13,561 bases of DNA from a bacterium (GCA_037131655.1 JBAXQP010000042.1:1-13561); one strand, 5' to 3'; shown: positions 1 to 6,904, counted from the stretch's first letter. The notes: generated by a model from the sequence alone, not told the origin. Numbers and translations are program-made.

Positions 1-161
1 CTTAAATGTAATAATGAGAAGTTGGTGATGCACTAAACCTAGCCATCATAAATATATTACAACAGAAAATGAAAAAACGGACAGGATAAGCATAGCGAAA
101 TTTTATTTTTGTAAAAACTAGTATTAATACTTGCTCGGCACATCAACCTAAAACTAATTAC

Positions 162-189
162 TTGACTTTGATTGAGTGCTAGAGATACA
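162..189 (+). promoter_or_regulatory. Possible sigma70-type promoter for the first two genes
   Basis: TTGACT at 162-167 resembles a -35 box, and GATACA at 184-189, after a 16-nt spacer, is a weak -10 box. It lies just upstream of the ribosome binding site of the first gene, which would give a very short leader. The rest of 1-205 is AT-rich, and I see no gene, RNA or repeat in it. Confidence 0.25.
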
Positions 190-214
190 CTCGCTATGAA
201 GGAGCGTGGTCAAG

Positions 215-532
215 GTGCGTCGATCTGTTTCAGTCGGACTTATAACACTGTTGCTAATTCTGGTCGCTGGTCTGACCTATTTAAATAATAGGAGCAAGCC
301 GGATTTTCCGCCTACCGAAGAAGAAATGACTCGTATGCAAAAAAAAGCTCCACCTTCAAAAGAGGAGTTGAAATCAGTGCTCAAGCCTGAGCTAAAGCCT
401 GAAAAAGCAAAAGAGCAAACGAGCAAACAGGCACAGGAACTAGCTAAAATGAAAGCTAAAGAAGAAGCTAGGAAGAAAAAGAAGATAACTGACGATAATA
501 TGGAAACCGGTTGGTGGAGAAAGCAAAAGTAA
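215..532 (+). CDS. Small membrane-anchored Lys/Glu-rich protein of unknown function
   Basis: I do not recognise this family. I chose the GTG at 215 because AAGGAG at 199-204 sits 10 nt upstream; the in-frame GTG at 206 would be only 1 nt from it. This gives about 105 residues. After a basic N-terminus (R2, R3), residues 5-23 form one hydrophobic segment, probably a signal anchor, since no cleavage site or lipobox is evident. The remainder is highly charged: a Pro/Glu stretch, then a Lys/Glu/Ala-rich region likely to be helical or coiled coil, ending in WWRKQK. Topology is probably N-in with an extracytoplasmic tail, though the reverse is possible. The stop is 14 nt before the next start, so the two genes are very likely co-transcribed. 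Confidence 0.6.
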   Translation: MRRSVSVGLITLLLILVAGLTYLNNRSKPDFPPTEEEMTRMQKKAPPSKEELKSVLKPELKPEKAKEQTSKQAQELAKMKAKEEARKKKKITDDNMETGWWRKQK

Positions 533-546
533 GCCTGGGAGGTTGA

Positions 547-1149
547 ATGTCTGATATAGTTTCTGTTTGGCAGGAATCGTTGAATGTGATCAAAGATCGA
601 GTTACCGGACGTACTATCTGGGAAACGTTAGATGCCATCATACCTATAACCTCTGAAGAAGAAGTTGCGGTTTTGGGCCTCCCCCATGAAAAGTCGAGCC
701 AAGCCGGCCACCTCAATTCCCCTACTACCCGTAATATCATCGAGCAGGTGCTGTCCGGGCGCATGGAAAAACGACTTACGGTTCGGGTGATAGAAGGTAC
801 TACTCTTAAAGATTGGGAACATGTCAAAGAAAGAGAAGCAACAGCGCGGCAACTAGAACAACAATCCTATGTTCGTCATCAAACTGAACTCTCCTCCACG
901 GCCATATGGGATGACCTTCATGATCAATGCCAGCGTAAATTCCACGACTTTACTAATCGAAGCCTAGCAAGTGTTCGCGGACAATACCTTATAGAATGTA
1001 TCAACTTGATTGTCGAGACCCTTCAGAGAGTCGGCGAACCTGATGAGCTCGCTTCTCGTAACTATTCGCGTGTTATGGAAAGAGTCGCCCAAAACACCGA
1101 CATTCCTTCCGCACTAGTAGCCTATTTCGTACTTGAGAGAATAAGATAA
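547..1149 (+). CDS. Protein with DnaA domain-I-like N-terminus, unknown function
   Basis: A 200-residue protein with a clear ribosome binding site (GGGAGG, 537-542) 4 nt before its ATG. Residues 1-85 follow the pattern of DnaA domain I: MSDIVSVWQESL, then a helix ending near DRVTGRTIWETLDAIIPI, a strand ending in a GLPHE segment where DnaA usually has a P-N-E motif, and a helix (TRNIIEQVLS). The AAA+ ATPase and DNA-binding domains of DnaA are absent, so it cannot be an initiator itself. In DnaA, domain I handles self-association and contacts with the replicative helicase and regulators such as DiaA or SirA. Residues 115-200 are predicted mostly helical and match nothing I know. It is the last gene of a two-gene unit with a small membrane protein and is followed by a strong terminator. 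The fold assignment rests on pattern similarity only; a role as partner or decoy in replication control is speculative. Confidence 0.65.
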   Translation: MSDIVSVWQESLNVIKDRVTGRTIWETLDAIIPITSEEEVAVLGLPHEKSSQAGHLNSPTTRNIIEQVLSGRMEKRLTVRVIEGTTLKDWEHVKEREATARQLEQQSYVRHQTELSSTAIWDDLHDQCQRKFHDFTNRSLASVRGQYLIECINLIVETLQRVGEPDELASRNYSRVMERVAQNTDIPSALVAYFVLERIR

Positions 1150-1194
1150 GAAGCGATAAGCTTTCAGCTTCTCTGCTTTTCGCCCCCATAAATC

Positions 1195-1230
1195 AACCGC
1201 CCCGACAATATACTTGTCGGGGCGGTTTTG
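1195..1230 (+). terminator. Rho-independent terminator between convergent genes
   Basis: A perfect 14-bp stem (1195-1208 with 1214-1227), GC-rich in its core, encloses a 5-nt TATAC loop and runs into TTTTG. It ends the plus-strand unit. On the minus strand the hairpin is followed only by a weak T-rich stretch (TTGATTTAT), so it may also, less well, terminate the incoming flagellar transcript. Confidence 0.85.
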
Positions 1231-1251
1231 TGTTAGGTTAGTTTGTTGCTA

Positions 1252-2529
1252 TTAGCGTTTCATGTTGATCAGTTCCTGCATCATGTCATCAACAGTAGTA
1301 ACAACGCGGGTATTGGCTTGGAAGCCGCGTTGGGTGATAATCATGTTGGTGAACTGGTCTCCGATATCGACGTTAGATTGTTCGAGGTATCCGACGCTGA
1401 CGGAAGCTCGGCCGTTATCCGTTGGCGCGCCGATTGCTGGTAGACCGGAGTTGTCGGACTGGCGCAGGAAATTATTGCCAGTTCTTTCCAAACCACTCGG
1501 GTTGGCAAAAACAGACACTGCAATTCGAGCAAGTGGGCGTGAAAAGCCGTTCGTAAACGTACCGCTAATGATGCCATCCTGACCGACGGTGAACGATGCT
1601 AAAGTGCCTGGTTGATACCCATTGGCTTGCCCCGCCTGAACATTTGCAGCCGCTTCAACCTGCTGGATTTGAGTGAAATCGATACTAATAGGGAGCGAAC
1701 CAGCTCCATTGGTAGGTGTAATTATTACATCTTGAGCTGGCGCAGGGTTGGGTAATACCGCTTGGCCTTCATCATCAAAGTAAAGAGGTGAATTACCTGC
1801 TGTGGCGCTGGTGCCAATGGAAACACCGTTTTCTGTTGCGCTCCAATCCCAACTGGAAGATGCCGTTCCGGTGAGGAACGAACCTACTGTATGGTTGGAA
1901 AATGTCATTTCGATTTCATGTAATCCGCCTAGACTATCATAGACGGTTGTCCTGACCATTCGGGAATCGGCAGGTATAGCTCTCGCATCTAAGTTTCCTA
2001 CGAATGGAGCTGAAGTTGTTGCCTGAACGGATGTCAAAACCCCCATCGGGATTTGGATGCCTGATAGGGATGTAACTTGACCGGTCGTATCGATGTCGCC
2101 GCTAGCATCAGCGGACCAACCAAGAAGCTTCTGACCCGTACTTCTGTGAACAAGTGTTCCATTTGCGTCCAGCGCGAACGTGCCATCACGTGTGTATGAG
2201 ATTACATTGCCATCTGTGACCATAAAATAACCCGGTCCCTGAAGGGCAAAGTCCGTCGAACGGTTTGTAGACTGCAGACTTCCCTGATCCTGAATTGTAT
2301 CAGCTGATGCTACTTGACAACCTAAACCAATTTGCAGAGGGTTTACACCACCTACATTATCGTTGGGACGAGAAGCGCCGGTAACCGTTTGAGCAAGCAG
2401 TTCCTGAAAACCCATTCTCGATGCTTTGAATGCGGTTGTGTTGACGTTGGCGATGTTATTACCAATTACGTTCAGTTGAGCTTGGTGTGCCTTGATACTG
2501 GCCACACCCGCGAGCATTGCTTGTAACAT
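1252..2529 (-). CDS. flgE: Flagellar hook protein FlgE
   Basis: This is the structural subunit of the flagellar hook, exported by the flagellar type III system and polymerised under the FlgD cap. The ATG at 2529 is chosen because AGGAGGT (2535-2541) lies 6 nt upstream and the resulting N-terminus, MLQAMLAGVASIKAHQ, matches the family; an in-frame ATG at 2565 would add 12 unsupported residues. The product is about 425 residues. The N-terminal rod-type motif GNNIANVNTTAFKAS is at residues 23-37. It is followed by a QGSLQST motif and an ALQGPGYFMV segment. The C-terminal helix (YLEQSNVDIGDQFTNMI...) is the conserved Flg_bbr_C region. Length is typical of FlgE. The middle, Ser/Thr/Gly-rich D1-D2 region is the variable part. 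There is a single cysteine (Cys71). It is the last gene of the hook operon in this window. Confidence 0.95.
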   Translation of the reverse strand: MLQAMLAGVASIKAHQAQLNVIGNNIANVNTTAFKASRMGFQELLAQTVTGASRPNDNVGGVNPLQIGLGCQVASADTIQDQGSLQSTNRSTDFALQGPGYFMVTDGNVISYTRDGTFALDANGTLVHRSTGQKLLGWSADASGDIDTTGQVTSLSGIQIPMGVLTSVQATTSAPFVGNLDARAIPADSRMVRTTVYDSLGGLHEIEMTFSNHTVGSFLTGTASSSWDWSATENGVSIGTSATAGNSPLYFDDEGQAVLPNPAPAQDVIITPTNGAGSLPISIDFTQIQQVEAAANVQAGQANGYQPGTLASFTVGQDGIISGTFTNGFSRPLARIAVSVFANPSGLERTGNNFLRQSDNSGLPAIGAPTDNGRASVSVGYLEQSNVDIGDQFTNMIITQRGFQANTRVVTTVDDMMQELINMKR

Positions 2530-2534
2530 GAATG

Positions 2535-2541
2535 ACCTCCT
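2535..2541 (-). promoter_or_regulatory. Strong ribosome binding site fixing the flgE start
   Basis: AGGAGGT on the minus strand, 6 nt before the ATG at 2529. It is near-perfect, fits a highly expressed hook subunit, and excludes the longer start at 2565. Confidence 0.85.
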
Positions 2542-2553
2542 GTTTATCTGAGC

Positions 2554-2609
2554 GTTCAACTTCATTCATGAAGTCGAACATGAAGCCTCCTCGGAAGAGG
2601 TCCGGCTTC
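2554..2609 (-). promoter_or_regulatory. Tandem hairpins in the intercistronic leader of flgE
   Basis: Two adjacent inverted repeats lie between the upstream flagellar gene and the flgE ribosome binding site. The promoter-distal one pairs 2554-2565 with 2568-2579 over 12 positions with one G·U, giving a very tight turn. The other pairs GAAGCC/GGCTTC (2582-2587, 2604-2609) with an inner CCTC/GAGG. In the flgE direction neither is followed by a T run, so they do not look like terminators. They could protect or mark the 5' end of a processed flgE mRNA. Structure was read by eye, without energy calculation. Confidence 0.5.
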
Positions 2610-2626
2610 TTAGTTTTGGTTTTGAA

Positions 2627-3001
2627 TTACACTATTACTGCGCTGTCAATGTTTGTAAACACATTGTCCTTAAGGCTTGCCTTATCAACAGCTGTAATAA
2701 CTGTCCGGTTGCGAACGCTGACCACTAGCGCAACATCATCCATCAACACTAATGATTCACGTGCCCCTTTGTCGGCGGCCTTCTGAACGCCATCTTCGAC
2801 ACGTTTCCATTGGTTTTGATTGAGCGAGATATCTCTAGACTGCATACGCGTTTGAGCATGCGCCGACACTTTCAGCGCAAGCTGCTGCTGCTGCAAAGCC
2901 TCAGCGAATGATCCGCCTTGCTGCAGTGGTCTGCTTTGAGTTGGTATAGTCGCAGGCCCTATCGAACCTGGACGTATGTTGTTAATGCGATTATCTGGCA
3001 T
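2627..3001 (-). CDS. Flagellar operon protein, TIGR02530 type
   Basis: A 124-residue protein matching the family I know as flagellar operon protein TIGR02530, found between flgD and flgE in Bacillus/Clostridium-type flagellar clusters. The family core is visible: KVSAHAQTRMQSRDISL near residues 44-60, followed by a segment with ESLVLMDDVALVVSVRNRTVITAVD, and the very conserved ending NVFTNIDSAVIV. The N-terminal ~40 residues are Pro/Gln-rich and probably disordered. No signal peptide or membrane segment is seen. Its exact role is unknown; the position suggests hook assembly. The start lies 12 nt after the flgD stop with only a weak Shine-Dalgarno (GCAAG), so translation may be coupled to flgD. 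Confidence 0.88.
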   Translation of the reverse strand: MPDNRINNIRPGSIGPATIPTQSRPLQQGGSFAEALQQQQLALKVSAHAQTRMQSRDISLNQNQWKRVEDGVQKAADKGARESLVLMDDVALVVSVRNRTVITAVDKASLKDNVFTNIDSAVIV

Positions 3002-3013
3002 AGGACTTGCTTT

Positions 3014-3412
3014 CTACTTTGATATCCCTTCGGATACTGATGTTATCGCTGTAATGTCAATCGACTGAGCGCCTACCATAACACTGATATTGTCACCACT
3101 CAGCTTTAGGCTGGTCACTATCCCTGAAACAGATATTCCATTGGTGTCAGTTCCATCGACTTGTTTACCGATGAGTGAAGCTGCTTGGAGCTTTTGCATA
3201 CTCGTTTGCATCTGTGTGATGCTTTGGATTTGCGTTAGCTGAACAAGTTGCTGTGCCATATCCTTATTATCCATCGGGGATAGTGGATCTTGAGTAGCGA
3301 GCTGCGTAACCAGCAGCTTGATAAACCCAGTTTGATCCAACGAAGCCCTGTTTGGATTATTTTCCGGCACTTTATACGGGCTGGTAATACTACTTGTTGC
3401 TGATACTGCCAT
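3014..3412 (-). CDS. flgD: Flagellar hook-assembly scaffold (cap) protein FlgD
   Basis: FlgD caps the growing hook and guides insertion of FlgE subunits; it is discarded when the hook is complete. The 132-residue product shows the conserved N-terminal FlgD region: LDQTGFIKLLVTQLATQDPL at about residues 25-44, then SPMDNKDMAQQLVQLTQIQS. The remaining ~60 residues (from IGKQVDG) resemble the small beta-rich tail of short Gram-positive-type FlgD. It is much shorter than the ~230-residue enterobacterial protein because the C-terminal Tudor/Fn3-type domains are reduced. GGAGGT lies 8 nt before the ATG and sits directly against the fliK stop, so translation of the two genes is closely linked. Confidence 0.93.
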   Translation of the reverse strand: MAVSATSSITSPYKVPENNPNRASLDQTGFIKLLVTQLATQDPLSPMDNKDMAQQLVQLTQIQSITQMQTSMQKLQAASLIGKQVDGTDTNGISVSGIVTSLKLSGDNISVMVGAQSIDITAITSVSEGISK

Positions 3413-3425
3413 TTATATAACCTCC

Positions 3426-5249
3426 TTAAACACGTGTATCTAACAGCCCTGTATGCCAGGAGTTAAACGCCGGCATAGAAGCTGTATCGATTGAGATGGT
3501 GGCAGATGGGTTGAACGATCGGCGGACAGGAGCCCAATTGGGTGTTTGACCTTGTTGTCCTTGTTGAGCGCTCACATTCACCTGGCCGAGAGATAGTCCC
3601 CGCGAGGCCAACGAGTCGCGAAGTTGGTCGAGCGATGAAAGAAGCGCTTGGCGCGTCCCTTCATGTTGAGTGACCACATTCGCATCCACAACTTTGCCCA
3701 CGGTATGAACAGTTACTTCTACGCTTCCTAGTTGCGGTGGGTCAAGTCGAAGACTAATCGTGCGTTCCTGCCCATTCGCATGAGCCTGAGCGATATAGCG
3801 TCCAACCTGCTGTGCCAGAGCAATTCTGTCCACTTCATTAATTTGTCCAAGAGAACTTGCAGCTTCAGCCGCTTTGACGGCATGTTGCTGATAAACCTGT
3901 TGGAATTGAGCGGGCGTAGCAAACTTCTGGTCGTTGGGACTTTGCCCACTTTGTTGAGAAGTCCGGTTCGAGTTAGTTGTCTCGACCGGAATATCAGTTG
4001 TAGCTGCTTCAGTTGTGATACTTACTGATGCATCTTTAGTTATCGCCGAGACCTGGGGCGCCACGACAGGAACAGCTTCTGCTGCAGGTTGTGTCACATC
4101 AACAGCCGTCTTTGAGGGAGTTACGTTGTTGGGTGTATTACCTCTGGGTTCAATTGCTTTACCAAGCACTGCTTCTCTTGCCGATAAGTTATCTGCAATC
4201 AAAGGCCGGTTCTCAACTTGAGCTGTCGTTATCTCAGTTATTACAGTATCGGATGAAGCCGTTTGCTTTGGTTCAACTTTCCCTGTTACCGCTTGACGAG
4301 TATCCTGAACCTGCTGTACAGGCGCAGTGGATTTCTCTGTGGCGACAAGAGGATCAGCAACAACGTTTTGGGCTACTTTAGTTGTTTCAGCCACTATTTC
4401 AGAATTTCCTATATCCGTATTTACTTCAGATATCGGAACATCATCAACAGTAACCAAAGGTTGCGCTTGTGGGATAAGAGATGGTGTAACCGTTTCAACT
4501 TTTGGTGTTACAGTTCCAACTTCTTGAGGTTGCGTTTCAGCTACCCCTTTTAGTTCGAATGGTGTCACAGAATTGCCTGCAACCGATTCAACAAAGAGCG
4601 CTTCGGCGACTTCATTAGTTAACATCGGTGGTGCAATAACTGGAGCCTCATTTGGCTGTTGTGTTGAAGCCTGCATTGAGGTTGCTGCTATAGGCTGTTG
4701 GGATTGAGTTGTTAAGGCTGCTGTTTGCGTTTCAATCATTACGGCTGAAGGCATAACAGATGCCTGTTCTACCGATGGTAGAACGAATAGTTGAGACACA
4801 GGCACATCAATTGGCATAACCGAAGCCGTAGCAATCGTGCCAATGGTATTTGTCGATGAGGCAGCCGTTTGCTTCGCGACAGCCTGTGTTAGAGCGCTAA
4901 GGGTTTCCTCAACACTCTTAGTTGTTGAATTAGCCGGAGTCGGCGCAACATCTGGGATGATCGGTATAAACTCAGGCGCAATAAAGCACGCGGCAAGTAC
5001 CGCTATGCTTGTTTCTTGCGCTGAGGATTCGTCGTCCTTAGATGTGGACGGAAGACCTAGTGGCGGGGCATCCGGTTCCTTCGGGTACTGCTCATTTAAC
5101 ACCGTTTCGCCTTGCCCAACCGTCTTCTGCGTTTCCTCGAGGCTTTGTCCAAGCAACTTATCGAATGATTCTGGCTCTTTTGACACTGGCGGAGGGCTTT
5201 GGTCAATGTTGACCGGCTGCGCCGCCAGCGTAAACAAAACGCCTTGCAA
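3426..5249 (-). CDS. fliK: Flagellar hook-length control protein FliK
   Basis: FliK is secreted during hook growth, acts as a molecular ruler and triggers the export switch from hook to filament substrates through FlhB. The start is a TTG at 5249 preceded by AAAGGGGG about 8 nt upstream; no better ATG exists. The 607-residue product has a long, low-complexity Thr/Val/Ala/Gln/Pro-rich N-terminal part, as expected for a flexible ruler. The C-terminal Flg_hook domain spans roughly residues 489-561 and carries SLRLDPPQLGSVEVTV (499-514) and the helix TRQALLSSLDQLRDSLASRG. A Gln/Gly-rich tail of about 45 residues follows. It is the first gene of the operon here and is longer than the 400-500 residues common in other bacteria, which could imply a longer hook. 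Assignment is firm for the C-terminus; the N-terminus is recognisable only by composition and position. Confidence 0.9.
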   Translation of the reverse strand: MQGVLFTLAAQPVNIDQSPPPVSKEPESFDKLLGQSLEETQKTVGQGETVLNEQYPKEPDAPPLGLPSTSKDDESSAQETSIAVLAACFIAPEFIPIIPDVAPTPANSTTKSVEETLSALTQAVAKQTAASSTNTIGTIATASVMPIDVPVSQLFVLPSVEQASVMPSAVMIETQTAALTTQSQQPIAATSMQASTQQPNEAPVIAPPMLTNEVAEALFVESVAGNSVTPFELKGVAETQPQEVGTVTPKVETVTPSLIPQAQPLVTVDDVPISEVNTDIGNSEIVAETTKVAQNVVADPLVATEKSTAPVQQVQDTRQAVTGKVEPKQTASSDTVITEITTAQVENRPLIADNLSAREAVLGKAIEPRGNTPNNVTPSKTAVDVTQPAAEAVPVVAPQVSAITKDASVSITTEAATTDIPVETTNSNRTSQQSGQSPNDQKFATPAQFQQVYQQHAVKAAEAASSLGQINEVDRIALAQQVGRYIAQAHANGQERTISLRLDPPQLGSVEVTVHTVGKVVDANVVTQHEGTRQALLSSLDQLRDSLASRGLSLGQVNVSAQQGQQGQTPNWAPVRRSFNPSATISIDTASMPAFNSWHTGLLDTRV

Positions 5250-5298
5250 GATAATTCCCCCTTTAGGGCGCTAGTTGCTCCAAAGTGAATTGTCGGTG

Positions 5299-5327
5299 AT
5301 TTTGCGGGGCGCCTTTATGCCTGTCAA
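5299..5327 (-). promoter_or_regulatory. Promoter of the fliK-flgD-flgE operon
   Basis: On the minus strand a perfect TTGACA (5322-5327) is followed after 17 nt by CAAAAT (5299-5304), giving a leader of about 45 nt to the TTG start of fliK. I find no sigma28 (TAAA/GCCGATAA) or sigma54 (GG/GC) pattern here, so the hook operon appears to be read by the housekeeping sigma factor. Confidence 0.55.
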
Positions 5328-5350
5328 GGGGTTTTAGAGAGAATTATTCC

Positions 5351-5379
5351 TTGACAAATTACTGTCAGTCAGGTATATT
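5351..5379 (+). promoter_or_regulatory. Strong sigma70-type promoter of the initiator tRNA gene
   Basis: TTGACA (5351-5356) and TATATT (5374-5379) are separated by exactly 17 nt, close to consensus, as expected for a tRNA gene. The predicted start is 6-8 nt before the tRNA 5' end at 5394. The -35 box lies 23 bp from that of the divergent fliK promoter. Confidence 0.8.
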
Positions 5380-5393
5380 GACCTAGCTTACAA

Positions 5394-5470
<77 letters not shown>

Positions 5471-5493
5471 TTTTTCTCTTCTTGTTTGTTTTT
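5471..5493 (+). terminator. T-rich tract after tRNA-fMet
   Basis: A 23-nt pyrimidine tract with several T runs begins immediately after the encoded CCA. There is no separate hairpin; the tRNA acceptor and T arms would have to act as the stem, so intrinsic termination is only probable. Confidence 0.4.
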
Positions 5494-5794
5494 CACACCC
5501 AAAGCTTTTATTACTATCTCTTTTCCTTTCAGATGCGACGACTTTTCAACCTGTCATCTCATCTACAAATATCTGCTCAGTAAGGCGGGGGTTGGTAAAG
5601 GAATAGGAACCACCCTCGATCACTACGTGAGCAGGTCAGATCCTGTGAGTTTTCTGCAAACCAAACACATGACATGTGTACAATAATGAGTATAGAAATT
5701 GAGTGGAATTAATAGAGTATTGGCCTTGCAGGAATGCGTTGTGGTTGTTCAGAATGTGGATGGAGATTTATGCGAAAATTCGGAGGGATGATAG
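5494..5794 (+). other. Gene-free spacer between tRNA-fMet and the sugar kinase
   Basis: I see no convincing gene, RNA or known repeat in this stretch. It contains an 11-nt inverted match (5585-5595) to the 3' arm of the tRNA, a palindrome at 5665-5679 with a TACAAT box overlapping its edge (5679-5684), and the ribosome binding site GGAGGG of the next gene. An open frame beginning inside the tRNA (5444-5686) has no coding character. Confidence 0.5.
5665..5679. promoter_or_regulatory. Palindrome, possible operator upstream of the sugar kinase
   Basis: ACACATG-A-CATGTGT is a perfect 7-bp inverted repeat around one central base, a size and symmetry usual for a dimeric repressor site. TACAAT at 5679-5684, next to its right arm, could be a -10 box, though the -35 region is poor. 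The kinase start is 115 nt downstream. Function is inferred only. Confidence 0.35.
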
Positions 5795-6721
5795 ATGCCT
5801 GATTTAGCTTGTATTGGGTCGTTGGTGGCGGATTTGGTGGGGAAGCCGATTGATGAGTATCCACCACGTGGGCGGTTATCGATTGTGCCTCGAATGGAGC
5901 TGCATACCGGCGGTTGTGCGCTTAATAGCGCGGTGGCAGCGAAGAAAATCGGGTTGGATGCTGCCGTTATCGGTAAAGTGGGGGCAGATGGGCTTGGCGA
6001 GTATGTTATGAACGTGCTGAGCCGCCAGGGCATCAACGTTACCAACGTGAGCCAGGACCCCAGCGTCAATACTTCCGCTACTATGGTAGTCGTGCATGGA
6101 GATGGCGAGCGCTCGTTCATGCACTACATTGGCGCGAACGCGGCATTTACTATCGATGATATGGATTGGGACCTGGTCAAAAACACCAAGATTTTGCATA
6201 TGGCAAGCGCATTGGTGATGCCGGGTATCGATGGCGAGCCGAGCGCGCAGATTTTGAAGAAGGCAAAAGAACTGGGATGCACCACTGCAATGGATACAAC
6301 TTATAACCCCGAAAGCGGTTGGATGAAGATGCTTGCGCCGTCATTTCCCTATGTTGATTATTTCCTGCCAAGTATCGAGGAAGCGCGGATGATCACCGGT
6401 TGCAACTCGGAACAGGATATGGCGTCGTTCCTTTTGGATAAGGGCGTCAAAGTAGTAGCTCTGAAGATGGGCGAAAACGGCAGCTACGTGCGTTCAAAAG
6501 ATGTCGATGCCTATATCCCAATCTACAAAGTCGATGCGGTTGATGGAACGGGTGCAGGCGATGCTTATGTGGCCGGTTTCCTATCGGCGATTGTCAAGGG
6601 TTGGGATTTAGAACGCGCAGGACGCTTCGCCAGCATGGTAGGCGCCTGCAGTGTCTCCGCCATGGGCGCCACAACCGGTATCCTAAGCATGGAAGATACG
6701 CTAATGCGATTTGAAGCCTAA
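5795..6721 (+). CDS. PfkB/ribokinase-family sugar kinase
   Basis: A cytoplasmic ATP-dependent kinase of 308 residues, the usual length for the family, phosphorylating a sugar, sugar acid or nucleoside whose identity cannot be read from sequence. The N-terminal strand (ACIGSLVADL) is followed by the first PfkB signature, GGCALNSAVAAKKIG near residues 39-53, then VGADGLGEYV. The second signature, DGTGAGDAYVAGF (250-262), contains the anion hole and the catalytic base Asp256. The ATG has GGAGGG 7-8 nt upstream. A UroD-fold gene follows after 222 bp that include a palindromic repeat, so co-transcription is possible but not evident. Close alternatives are ribokinase, fructokinase, KDG kinase or adenosine kinase subfamilies. 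Confidence 0.92.
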   Translation: MPDLACIGSLVADLVGKPIDEYPPRGRLSIVPRMELHTGGCALNSAVAAKKIGLDAAVIGKVGADGLGEYVMNVLSRQGINVTNVSQDPSVNTSATMVVVHGDGERSFMHYIGANAAFTIDDMDWDLVKNTKILHMASALVMPGIDGEPSAQILKKAKELGCTTAMDTTYNPESGWMKMLAPSFPYVDYFLPSIEEARMITGCNSEQDMASFLLDKGVKVVALKMGENGSYVRSKDVDAYIPIYKVDAVDGTGAGDAYVAGFLSAIVKGWDLERAGRFASMVGACSVSAMGATTGILSMEDTLMRFEA

Positions 6722-6820
6722 AGGCAGGTCCAACACCCATTTCCCCATTTCCAAGGGGGTCTTCGGAGCACTTCGATACGGCCTAAAGGTCTGCTTAGGG
6801 AAGCGGATTTTAGGGATAGA

Positions 6821-6904
6821 TGTGTCATTCTGAGCGATGTGAAGAATCTGTCTGGAAGGTATTGGAGGAGGTTGCTTCGGTACAATCATCCTCGCAATGA
6901 CACA
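6821..6904. repeat. 84-bp REP/MITE-like palindromic element
   Basis: The ends are perfect 9-bp inverted repeats, TGTGTCATT (6821-6829) and AATGACACA (6896-6904). The inside is imperfectly symmetric: the left arm reads CTGAGCGATGTGAAGAATC, and the right arm, reverse-complemented, reads GCGAGGATGATTGTACCGAAG. The phrases GTCATTCTGAGC...GAAGAATC and the inverted GTCATTGCGAGG...GAAGCAA resemble intergenic repeats I have seen recurring in many environmental bacterial genomes. There is no coding potential. Only one copy is in the window, so its repetitive nature is inferred. Confidence 0.6.

Noticed and set aside
1..9. CTTAAATGT at the left edge matching ACATTTAAG at 10251-10259 in inverse orientation
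   Set aside because: A 9-nt AT-rich match over 10 kb is expected by chance and neither site has further symmetry.
2317..2319. FlgE Cys71 as the lysinoalanine cross-linking cysteine known from spirochaete hooks
   Set aside because: It lies in the N-terminal conserved region after GLG, not in the D2 domain where the spirochaete cross-link cysteine lies.
3426..5249. Tandem protein repeats in the Thr/Val-rich part of FliK
   Set aside because: The composition is repetitive, but I found no regular unit at DNA level; ordinary for FliK rulers.
4837..5274. Plus-strand open frame of 145 codons antisense to fliK
   Set aside because: The low-complexity fliK sequence leaves several long antisense frames; none has family motifs or a ribosome site.
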